NCBI GenBank assembly: GCA_020637445.1
Contig: JACJVZ010000001.1
Coordinates: 1,612,001-1,676,000, forward strand
Length of the DNA: 64,000 nucleotides
Source: Calditrichota bacterium
Lineage (GTDB): Bacteria > Electryoneota > RPQS01
Reading direction: 5' to 3'
Below are positions 1-6,794 of the stretch, in pieces. The notes below the pieces were generated by a model that worked only from the letters and a program-made list of their open reading frames with translations, did no database searches and was not told the DNA's origin. The translations under genes and the position numbers were made by a program. Each line of letters opens with the position of its first letter. Within the stretch, counting starts at the first letter, position 1.

Positions 1-387
1 TTCACCTTCGATACGCAAGTCACCGTTGGGCAGGACTTCAACCACTCTCGCGACAACACTTGCGCGAAGCGAACCTTGACGAGTCGTGGTGCCCGTTCCT
101 TTGTGTTCGCTTTTGGACGATCCGCTGCCGGAAAGCAGAGGTATAAAATCTAAGGCGCCGGTACCGCCCGCGGAAAGTTCGGCGTCGTATTCGCCTTTCG
201 TATTGGTGCGAGCCGACGCGGAGGCCAGCGAATTTTCGATAATCAGAACCGTCACTTGATCGCCGACGTTGCGCGCGATGCAATCACTGTACATCGACGG
301 CGCAAGTCCGCGCGAGTGTGAACCGTTCGCAAAGGCAAACAGCGGCACGAGAATCAAGCTAAGGAATCCAACGCAGCGTAGCATCAT
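1..387 (-). CDS. flgH: Flagellar L-ring protein FlgH (partial, 3' end outside window)
   Basis: Subunit of the outer-membrane ring through which the flagellar rod turns. 129 codons are visible before the window edge; the family is usually well over 200 residues, so the C-terminal half is missing. Residues 1-21 form a hydrophobic signal peptide. The block around residues 98-128 (GTTTRQGSL, then ARVVEVLPNGDL) is the FlgH hallmark. No cysteine sits at the expected cleavage site, so the lipobox usual for FlgH is not apparent; the only cysteines seen are Cys5 and Cys36. The start is a tandem ATG at 387/384 and overlaps the end of flgA by 29 bases, which suggests translational coupling. Last visible gene of the flgF-flgG-flgA-flgH unit. 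Confidence 0.9.
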   Translation of the reverse strand, partial: MMLRCVGFLSLILVPLFAFANGSHSRGLAPSMYSDCIARNVGDQVTVLIIENSLASASARTNTKGEYDAELSAGGTGALDFIPLLSGSGSSKSEHKGTGTTTRQGSLRASVVARVVEVLPNGDLRIEGE

Positions 388-1030
388 CTTGAATGACTCC
401 TACAAGTCGGTTTTTGTCAACTTCGGGGACGCGCACGGGAATTTTCTCGCCGACGCCGCCTTCTTTCATGGCAATTCCGTCGACTTTCACTGTCACGCCG
501 TTGCGTTCGTACATTATCGTAACGGGATCGCCGGACTGAATGACGGGACGCGGGCGAACATCCGTGGCAAGAATCGCGCGGCCCGGAATCAACGGGCGCA
601 CAGCGAGCTTGCCGATTATGGCATCACGATCAAGCAGAGCGGTCGTGCGCAGACTGCTCCACTCACAGGTCAGCGACGCAAGCATGTCACCGCTGATCTT
701 TTCTCCGATTTTCACACGCGAAGCGACGCTGAAGGCCTGGCCGAAGATTCGCGCTTTGCCTTTGAACGTCACACGTTTGTGCTCTCCATTTGTATCCGTA
801 CCGGTCAAAGTGACCGTCATGATGCCATAGGAACAGGACTCAATCGGAGCGGAAGGTTCGATGTTGGTCAACTCGTTCAGCCTCGCGGGATCTCCGAAGA
901 TCGGCATCCACGTACAGGAGACTTCGTGCGGCTGCCAAGAGAGTGCTATCAGTCTTTCAAGCACGGTATAGTCTTGCGCGACGGCCATGTTAGTTATCAG
1001 GCAAAGTGTGAACAACCAACCAAGTTTCAT
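359..1030 (-). CDS. flgA: Flagellar P-ring assembly chaperone FlgA
   Basis: Periplasmic chaperone needed to assemble the P ring around the rod. The 223-aa product begins with a signal peptide (about residues 1-18, ending AVA). Its C-terminal half is an SAF-type domain: RPLIPGRAIL followed by DVRPRPVIQSGDPVTI and then the conserved GEKIPVRV segment. Length and order (signal peptide, N-terminal domain, SAF domain) match the family. Its ATG overlaps the flgG stop (TAATG) and its end overlaps flgH, so it is translated within a coupled flgF-flgG-flgA-flgH operon. Confidence 0.93.
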   Translation of the reverse strand: MKLGWLFTLCLITNMAVAQDYTVLERLIALSWQPHEVSCTWMPIFGDPARLNELTNIEPSAPIESCSYGIMTVTLTGTDTNGEHKRVTFKGKARIFGQAFSVASRVKIGEKISGDMLASLTCEWSSLRTTALLDRDAIIGKLAVRPLIPGRAILATDVRPRPVIQSGDPVTIMYERNGVTVKVDGIAMKEGGVGEKIPVRVPEVDKNRLVGVIQDDATLRWIP

Positions 1031-1815
1031 TACCGTTTTAATTGCGTTGCGATGTTGATCATGTCATCGGCGGTTCGGATCGCGCGGGAATTAAGTTCGT
1101 ACCCTCGCTGCGCCGTGATCAGATTGATCATTTCATTGACGATTTTCACGTTCGACGATTCGAGATAGCCTTGTTCCAGCGTTCCCGTGCCGTCAGAGCC
1201 GGGCGTCGCAGTCAGCGGATCGCCGGACGAAACGGACTGGGTGTAGACGTTTCCGCCGTCATTCAAAAGACCTGCGGGATTCACGAAACGCGCCAACTCA
1301 ATTTGACCGATTTCCGTGGGATCGACGGTACCTTGCGTCATAACGGACACGCGGCCTTCAGGTGAGACCAAGATTGACGTGGCATCCGTCGGAATGTTGA
1401 TCGGCGGTTCCATGGGAAGGCCCTGGGCATTTACGATTTGGCCCTCGGCCGTCATCTTCCACGATCCGTCACGTGTGTATCCAAGCGTTCCGTCGGGCAT
1501 CAGCACTTGAAAGAACCCGTCGCCCTGAACCATCAAGTCCAGTGGATTTCCGGTTTCTTGCGGCGTCCCCATTTCGAAATTCTTGACACTTGCAACAACG
1601 CGGGTGCCGCCGCCGACCTGCAATGGAACCGGCAGCGACGTACCTTGCTCAGTGGGAGTAGGAATGCGGATATTCTCGTAAATCAGGTCTTGAAATTCGA
1701 TGCGGCTGCGCTTGTATCCGGTGGTATTCGCATTGGAGATGTTGCTCGCCGTATTGTCGAGATTCGTCTGTTGTGCATACATACCGGACGCGGAGGTGTA
1801 AAGAGCTTTGATCAT
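1030..1815 (-). CDS. flgG: Flagellar distal rod protein FlgG
   Basis: Structural subunit of the distal rod, secreted by the flagellar export gate. The 261 residues equal the usual family length. The N terminus carries the rod/hook motif (ALYTSASGMYAQQTNLDNTASNISNANTTGYKRSR region, residues 4-38), and the C terminus has the matching helix ending in AQRGYELNSRAI, both of which build the coiled-coil core of the rod. It lies 14 bases after flgF and overlaps flgA by one base. Confidence 0.97.
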   Translation of the reverse strand: MIKALYTSASGMYAQQTNLDNTASNISNANTTGYKRSRIEFQDLIYENIRIPTPTEQGTSLPVPLQVGGGTRVVASVKNFEMGTPQETGNPLDLMVQGDGFFQVLMPDGTLGYTRDGSWKMTAEGQIVNAQGLPMEPPINIPTDATSILVSPEGRVSVMTQGTVDPTEIGQIELARFVNPAGLLNDGGNVYTQSVSSGDPLTATPGSDGTGTLEQGYLESSNVKIVNEMINLITAQRGYELNSRAIRTADDMINIATQLKR

Positions 1816-1829
1816 GTTTTTTTGCCTTC

Positions 1830-2552
1830 TTAGACTCTGCCGATGTCATTCACGACGTGATTCAATGATGTATCCTGCGCCATCAAGAGGCGGGAACTTG
1901 CTTCATAGTGCCTTGAGGTCGCGATCATTTCGACCATTTCACGAACGGCGTCAACATTTGACTGTTCAAGAAATCCTTGTGCGACTTGCGGACGGAGTGC
2001 GTCGCGTTCGCCGGCCGCGGAAGAGGGGTCACTGAAGAGATTATCTCCGTTTTTGGCCAGCGAGCCGGGATCGTCGAACTCTACGACTCGGAGTCTGTCG
2101 ACGGGTTTGCCGTCAACGGAAACGCTTCCGTCATCGGCAACCGTGATCGTTCCCGGGGGGAGCGTGATGTCTCCGCCGACACCCTGCACACGACGGCCTT
2201 GGGCATCGACGAGCGTGCCTTCGGCATTGCGGTCAAAGCGTCCGTTGCGCGTGTAGAACGTGCCGGAATCATCCGCGATGACGAAGAAGCCTTCTCCTTG
2301 GAGCGCGAAATCAAGCGGCGCGGTCGTGTTCTCAAGCGGACCTGAAGAGAAATTGACATAGCGTCCGGCGTTCACCGCAGTCAAGAGATTGCGGTTTTCA
2401 TCGACATTTTTGCCATCGACCTGTTGTTCGAGCACGAAGCGATCCTGCTTGAATCCGGTGGTGGACGCATTTGCGAGATTGTTGGCGGTGATGTCCTGCC
2501 GCAGGAGACCTGCGCGCATCGCCGCACCTGAGTTGTAGATACCTTTTATCAT
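1830..2552 (-). CDS. flgF: Flagellar proximal rod protein FlgF
   Basis: Rod subunit of the FlgF/FlgG family, 240 aa. It has the N-terminal signature (IYNSGAAMRAG, then NNLANASTTGFKQ at about residues 25-37), the central ALQGEGFFVI motif and the C-terminal segment ATSRHYEASSRLL. The position directly before flgG and the shorter, more divergent sequence favour FlgF over a second FlgG. The ATG at 2552 lies about 20 bases downstream of the start point expected from a perfect sigma-54 promoter, so this gene opens a separate transcription unit. Confidence 0.92.
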   Translation of the reverse strand: MIKGIYNSGAAMRAGLLRQDITANNLANASTTGFKQDRFVLEQQVDGKNVDENRNLLTAVNAGRYVNFSSGPLENTTAPLDFALQGEGFFVIADDSGTFYTRNGRFDRNAEGTLVDAQGRRVQGVGGDITLPPGTITVADDGSVSVDGKPVDRLRVVEFDDPGSLAKNGDNLFSDPSSAAGERDALRPQVAQGFLEQSNVDAVREMVEMIATSRHYEASSRLLMAQDTSLNHVVNDIGRV

Positions 2553-2582
2553 AGCAGAGTTATGTTACCCGAGCAGAATAGT

Positions 2583-2598
2583 TGCAAGGATGGTGCCA
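2583..2598 (-). promoter_or_regulatory. Sigma-54 (-24/-12) promoter of flgF-flgG-flgA-flgH
   Basis: Reading the minus strand from 2598, the sequence is TGGCACCATCCTTGCA, which matches the sigma-54 consensus TGGCAC-N5-TTGCA at every defined base. The GG is at 2597-2596 and the GC at 2585-2584, exactly ten bases apart. The expected start point is near 2572, twenty bases before the flgF ATG. An NtrC-type activator gene is present at 42076-43455. Confidence 0.85.
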
Positions 2599-2705
2599 GA
2601 CGCTATAACATCTTCATGCAAAATGCAAAGAAAGTTAAGCTGTGTATCTACAGGTATTTAGCGGGAAAGAAAAGCTATGGAGATTGAGGATGTAAACAGG
2701 TGATT

Positions 2706-2720
2706 CGGCACAAAGTGCCG
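2706..2720 (-). terminator. Small hairpin after the 83-aa gene, possible weak terminator
   Basis: CGGCAC and GTGCCG form a perfect six-pair stem with a three-base loop, 28 bases after the stop codon of the gene at 2749-3000 and just before the flgF promoter. No U-tract follows on the minus strand, so termination without a factor would be weak. The rest of 2599-2748 shows no gene. Confidence 0.3.
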
Positions 2721-2748
2721 CTGCTGTTCAGGAGGGCAAGAGCGGGAT

Positions 2749-3000
2749 TTATGTCCGGAGATCGAGTGGGAACGGCTGGTTTGTCGAGCCCTGCGGCGGG
2801 GGGAGCAAACGCAGGCGAATACGCGGAGAAATTGCCAGCACCTGCACAGTGATCGGATCGCCAACGGAAACAGGTTGTTCGGGGTCCGCGACCAAAACTC
2901 GCCCCTTGAGATCGATCATGACTCGGGTCGAAGAGAGTTTACGGCGAACTTTGGCGGTGACGATTTCACCGACGCGCAGGGGGATGTTTTGATGTGACAC
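2749..3000 (-). CDS. Small beta-rich protein, possible OB-like fold, unknown function
   Basis: An 83-aa protein with a GTG start and AAGG eight bases upstream. The pattern VGEIVTAKV, then RVLVADPEQPVSVGDPITVQVL, then RIRLRLL suggests a small beta barrel. It resembles N-terminal segments seen in some hook-length control proteins, but this is a pattern impression only. No signal peptide or membrane segment is seen. It starts eight bases after the AMIN-HTH gene and is the last gene of the fliA segment. Confidence 0.6.
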   Translation of the reverse strand: MSHQNIPLRVGEIVTAKVRRKLSSTRVMIDLKGRVLVADPEQPVSVGDPITVQVLAISPRIRLRLLPPPQGSTNQPFPLDLRT

Positions 3001-3008
3001 GACGGACC

Positions 3009-4250
3009 TTATGAATTCAAATCAAGTATTAGTTTAACTTCGTCTTGACCCATGTCAAGTTCTTGAGCGATTTCGGCAAGTGATTTCTTCTCGGCGGAAA
3101 GTTCGAGCACGCGTTTTACCCGGCGATCCATGAGCGACTCTTTCATGGCCGCTTCGACGGTTTCAGCCGCGGGTTCAGGAGCATCTTCGGTTTTGGATTC
3201 TTCTTTTTCATCCTTCGGAGGCTCTTGGCTCTTTGGCTTGTCCTTCGAAGGCTTGGGATCGGATTTCTTTTCGGAGGCAATAGCCCGGTCAAGTGATTCG
3301 AGATCGTCTTCGAGCTCGTCGGCTTTGTCTTTCTTTTTATCCTTCTTTTCAGAATTTCGCTTGAAGAGTTTCAAAGCGGGAAGAGTAAGTTTTCCAAACG
3401 GCCAACGAATTTTTGAACCTAAGACTCCTCCAACGAGTCCGGCGAAGAAAGCGATAGCCGCCGTGATCCACCACGGAGAAGAAGCCGTTTGTTCACCCAG
3501 TTTGGGAGACGTGTGACCTGTGCGCTCGAGGTACATGGACGCATATTCTTTAGCGGCATCGGAGTCGCCCATGATGCCGAAGTACTCGGCCAGAATTTCG
3601 AGCGCTTTCAGGCTATCTGCCGCGAGTAGTTCTTGCTTGGGCGCTTCTTCTGGAGAAAGTGCCTTCCCGCTTTCATGCTCGGGCTGCTTGTTCTCGAGTT
3701 TTTCGGGTTGGTGCTCGACGTCCGCTTCGTTGTCCGCGTATTTAGTTTCCATCGGACGGTCGCCGGGAATATATTCGGGGCCTTCGTCGTCTTTGGATTT
3801 TGTATGCGGTTTGTTTGTTGAGATCGTGTCTTCTTGAATCTGTTCGGGCTCGGCGGGTTTTTCGCTGAGCTTAGACATATCGAGCGCCAACCGCCACGTT
3901 TGACCTTTCAGCTCAGTGGCTTTCGCATAGAGCGGCTGCGTGCCTCGGACTTCCAGAACAATATGAGTGTCACCCTCGCGGAAAGCCTCGACACTTGTCA
4001 GAAGTTTAATTTGCGAAGGAAGTTTGGGCAGGAAGAATTTTTCGCCCACGGTGACGGACAGCAAATGGAGTTCGATGACGCCGCCGTCAACTTCTTTGAT
4101 TTCGTATTTAACGGGCCCCGTGAACTCGCACACCATGCGGTCAAAGCCCGAATGGGAGCCAAAGCGCACGGACGAAAGCTCTTCAGCGTTGGCCACAACC
4201 GCGGTCAGCAGAAAAAGGGCAAGAGCTATTTTAGATTTGAACGTCAACAT
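3009..4250 (-). CDS. Membrane protein with periplasmic AMIN-like domain and cytoplasmic HTH-like tail
   Basis: A 413-aa protein of unknown function in the flagellar cluster. Visible layout: signal peptide (1-22); a beta-rich AMIN-like domain (about 25-135, VRFGSHSGFDRMVCEF through WRLALDMSK); an acidic, Pro/Lys-rich linker; a short TPR-like helix pair (about 214-246, SLKALEILAEYFGIMGDSDA); one transmembrane segment (about 258-280); a highly charged Lys/Glu stretch; and a final helix-turn-helix-like motif (KSLAEIAQELDMGQDEVKLIL). AMIN domains commonly bind peptidoglycan or target envelope proteins. The C-terminal motif resembles the small HTH modules of flagellar-operon proteins in other bacteria. 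Function is inferred only from the layout; it overlaps the upstream small gene by 20 bases. Confidence 0.8.
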   Translation of the reverse strand: MLTFKSKIALALFLLTAVVANAEELSSVRFGSHSGFDRMVCEFTGPVKYEIKEVDGGVIELHLLSVTVGEKFFLPKLPSQIKLLTSVEAFREGDTHIVLEVRGTQPLYAKATELKGQTWRLALDMSKLSEKPAEPEQIQEDTISTNKPHTKSKDDEGPEYIPGDRPMETKYADNEADVEHQPEKLENKQPEHESGKALSPEEAPKQELLAADSLKALEILAEYFGIMGDSDAAKEYASMYLERTGHTSPKLGEQTASSPWWITAAIAFFAGLVGGVLGSKIRWPFGKLTLPALKLFKRNSEKKDKKKDKADELEDDLESLDRAIASEKKSDPKPSKDKPKSQEPPKDEKEESKTEDAPEPAAETVEAAMKESLMDRRVKRVLELSAEKKSLAEIAQELDMGQDEVKLILDLNS

Positions 4251-4521
4251 GTCCGGATTCGGGTGGCGTGCGGCGGTCGCGGTCTTCTTCTTCGTTTTTG
4301 CCGCTCATATTTTCTTCTTGCTCCGAAGAGGCCTCGAAGGTATCTTCTCCGAAGGTTTCTTCGTGATGTTTCGGATGCTCCCGCTTCTCTTCTTCGATTT
4401 GCTCGACCTCATAGGAGAAGTCGCGTTTTTGTCCTTTGTGCGACGCGTCAGTTTTTTTGACGTGGTCAGATGGCGGAACGAACCGCGTATGATCGTCACT
4501 GTTAATCGGTCGGAACACCAT
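4231..4521 (-). CDS. Small highly charged protein of unknown function
   Basis: A 96-aa hydrophilic protein, dominated by Glu, Lys, Asp, Arg and His and probably disordered, with no membrane segment. The ATG at 4521 has a strong ribosome-binding site (GGAGGAAAGC before ATG), which is the main evidence that it is real. It sits 27 bases after fliA and overlaps the AMIN-HTH gene. No family is recognised. Confidence 0.65.
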   Translation of the reverse strand: MVFRPINSDDHTRFVPPSDHVKKTDASHKGQKRDFSYEVEQIEEEKREHPKHHEETFGEDTFEASSEQEENMSGKNEEEDRDRRTPPESGHVDVQI

Positions 4522-4548
4522 GCTTTCCTCCGCCTTTCAGTGAGTAAA

Positions 4549-5316
4549 TTAGCTGGACATGCGCGTCCGAACTTTGGCGCGCAAAACGAGTAGAGCTTTG
4601 GAGTGTATTTGTGAAACGCGGGATTCCGTGAGACCGAGAATCTCGCCGATTTCTTTGAGGGTAAGTTCTTCGTAGTAATAGAGCGCGACGACGAGTCTTT
4701 CCTGTTCGGGCATGTCGCGCAGTCCGTCCACCAAGAGATCGCGAACTTCCTGTTCTTCGAGCCGTTCGTCGTGCGCGGTGAACGTCGTATCGGGCGTGGA
4801 GTCCGACAGCGACGATTCGCTTCCATCCTGCCCTTTCAGAGTGTCGTCAAGCGACAGCAGAACGGCGACGTTGACTTCGTCGAGCAGCGACCGGTATTCT
4901 TCGACGTCGAGTCCGAGATGTTCGGCAAGTTCGGCGTCTTCGGGAGAACGGCCAAGCCGGTTGGTGATTTGCTCTACGGCCTGTTCAAGTTTGCGGGCTT
5001 TGGAACGAATCGAACGCGGGACCCAATCGAGTTCTCGAAGACTGTCCACCATAGCGCCGCGGATGCGGGTCATGGCGTAGGTTTCGAACTTTATTCCCAG
5101 CGTCGGATCAAAATTGTCAATGGACGTCAGTAGTCCCATCACACCCGCTGAAACCAGATCGTCAAGTCTGACACTGCGCGGCAGAGTACCGAGAAAGCGG
5201 GTGGCCATCCGGCGCACCATCGGCAGGTACTCCATCAGGAGCTGTTCGCGCAATTCGGGACTTTGATTGCGAACGTAGGCTTCCCAGCTCTTCGCGGCAG
5301 TGTTGATGGCTTTCAT
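4549..5316 (-). CDS. fliA: Flagellar sigma factor FliA (sigma-28)
   Basis: Alternative sigma factor that directs late flagellar and chemotaxis promoters. The 255 aa contain region 2 (EYLPMVRRMATRF, RLDDLVSAGVMGLLTSIDNFDP, FETYAMTRIRGAMVDSLRE), region 3 (WVPRSIRSKARKLEQA, then RLGRSPEDAELAEHLGL) and region 4 ending in TLKEIGEILGLTESRVSQIHSKAL, all characteristic of the FliA/WhiG group. An insertion between regions 3 and 4 (about 150-180) is Ser/Asp-rich. No anti-sigma factor FlgM is visible nearby. It follows a small membrane protein in the flhF segment. Confidence 0.96.
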   Translation of the reverse strand: MKAINTAAKSWEAYVRNQSPELREQLLMEYLPMVRRMATRFLGTLPRSVRLDDLVSAGVMGLLTSIDNFDPTLGIKFETYAMTRIRGAMVDSLRELDWVPRSIRSKARKLEQAVEQITNRLGRSPEDAELAEHLGLDVEEYRSLLDEVNVAVLLSLDDTLKGQDGSESSLSDSTPDTTFTAHDERLEEQEVRDLLVDGLRDMPEQERLVVALYYYEELTLKEIGEILGLTESRVSQIHSKALLVLRAKVRTRMSS

Positions 5317-5326
5317 AGATCAGCGG

Positions 5327-5587
5327 TTAGGAGCTTGCCGCTCCTCCAGTTGGATTGGCACCGGAGCTTTCATGTTGTTGTATGAGAGCGCGATGGCTTA
5401 GGTACTGAAAGAGGACTTCCGCGGACTGTGTCAGAATAACGAGAACCGCCCATAGGCCAATGACGCGAATCGCGACGATGTGCATGGGCCATTCCATGGC
5501 AAGGGCAAAAGCCGTGACTACGAGGACAATGACTCTGCGCAGGGAAACGAACAAATCATGAAGTGCGGATGAAGGTTTCTTAGCCAT
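5327..5587 (-). CDS. Small membrane protein between flhF and fliA
   Basis: An 86-aa protein with two hydrophobic stretches (about residues 17-33 and 36-52) and a hydrophilic Ser/Gly/Ala-rich C terminus. No family is recognised. It occupies the slot between flhF and fliA, where many bacteria carry the MinD-like ATPase gene flhG/fleN, but it has no P-loop and is not FlhG. The start lies seven bases after the flhF stop without an obvious ribosome-binding site. Confidence 0.6.
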   Translation of the reverse strand: MAKKPSSALHDLFVSLRRVIVLVVTAFALAMEWPMHIVAIRVIGLWAVLVILTQSAEVLFQYLSHRALIQQHESSGANPTGGAASS

Positions 5588-5594
5588 AGCAAAG

Positions 5595-6788
5595 TTACAT
5601 ATGCGACGCGACGGATTTCAGGGAAACGAAAGACGGTGATTGCGAGTCGAACATCTTTCCGCGCAGCCACGTGTGACTGTAGCGCTCCAGTTGTCCGATA
5701 AATTTCTGACCGTTGGACAACCAAGCCAACGGTTTCTTGGTATGCTGCGAGATTGTGACCAGCGCACCGGGCTGCTGCGACTCGTCCAAACGTGTCAAGC
5801 TCATATGCGTGACGCCGACTTGTTGAAAGAGTCTGGCTACGGCGGCTTGCTCCGCAACGCGAGTCGTAGAATTCAGCACGAGATGGGTCTCGTCGGGATC
5901 GAGTGCGTCCAGCAACTCCGAAAGATCATTCAGACGTTGGTCTTCGCCGGGCGAACATCCGGGCGAATCGATAAGGATGATCTGCGAGCCGGACAGTTTG
6001 TTCAGTGCGGTCGCGACGTCCTTGGGCTGATAGACGATTTCAATTTGAAGCCCGGAAACGCGGGCAAATGTCTTCAACTGCTCGATAGCCGCAAGTCTGT
6101 GAGTATCGAGCGAAATCAAACCAATCTTGAGCTTGCCATAGCCTTGCGGGTCGGTCGCGAGCTTTTGGAGCAGCGAGGTCTTGCCCGCACCGGGAGCTCC
6201 GACCAAGGCAATCTTGTAGGGTTTGCCGTTGCGAGCCGTGATTTTATTGGCGGCTGGCGGGGCAATTTGTCCCATCTTTGCTATAACAAATGTGGAAATA
6301 TCTTCCCGTGACAAAAGGGCTTCCGGACCAAGCTGTACCAGCGCTTCGGCAGTCAGGTCGGTGGCCAGCTCTTTTTCGATACCGGCGGATGTCATCTCGG
6401 TCAGTGACTGAGACAGCTTCTCGGGCATTGTAGGCAAGTTATTGTACTTAAAGTGCTTAACTATCTCTGACAACTGATCGCGCAAAGCCGAGACTTCCGA
6501 TCTCAAAAGCGCGATTTCATACGTTTGGCCAGAAGACTGGCGGTTTTTGTTATCATCTTTAGTCTGCACATCAAGTTCATTGGCAAACTCGGTGCCACTT
6601 TCAAGCTCTACTTTAAGTTCGCGAGAGTCAGCGGCGGTTACTTCAACAAATTCACGCCCTCCCAAACCGAAAGAACTCTCGGTGGTCTTCTTTTCTGATT
6701 TGAGGATGACGGCTCCTTCGCCCAGCTCTTGCTTAATTTTGTTGAGAGCTTCGGTGAAGCTGCGGGCGGTAAATGTGCGGGTATTCAT
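5595..6788 (-). CDS. flhF: Flagellar SRP-type GTPase FlhF
   Basis: Signal-recognition-particle-like GTPase that sets flagellar position and number, usually with FlhG. The 397 aa start with the B-domain (TRTFTARSFTEALNKIKQELGEGAVIL). A variable linker follows, then the N-domain and a GTPase domain from about residue 190: P-loop GAPGAGKTS, IGLISLDTHRLAAIEQL, IILIDSPG (usually DTAG/DTPG) and TRLDE (usually TKLDE). These substitutions are mild. It follows flhA by six bases. No flhG is seen after it. Confidence 0.95.
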   Translation of the reverse strand: MNTRTFTARSFTEALNKIKQELGEGAVILKSEKKTTESSFGLGGREFVEVTAADSRELKVELESGTEFANELDVQTKDDNKNRQSSGQTYEIALLRSEVSALRDQLSEIVKHFKYNNLPTMPEKLSQSLTEMTSAGIEKELATDLTAEALVQLGPEALLSREDISTFVIAKMGQIAPPAANKITARNGKPYKIALVGAPGAGKTSLLQKLATDPQGYGKLKIGLISLDTHRLAAIEQLKTFARVSGLQIEIVYQPKDVATALNKLSGSQIILIDSPGCSPGEDQRLNDLSELLDALDPDETHLVLNSTTRVAEQAAVARLFQQVGVTHMSLTRLDESQQPGALVTISQHTKKPLAWLSNGQKFIGQLERYSHTWLRGKMFDSQSPSFVSLKSVASHM

Positions 6789-6794
6789 GGTGCG

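Noticed and set aside
269..1168. Long plus-strand open frame (299 codons) over flgH and flgA
   Set aside because: It is antisense to flgH, flgA and part of flgG, whose products are clearly recognisable; the translated product has no family pattern.
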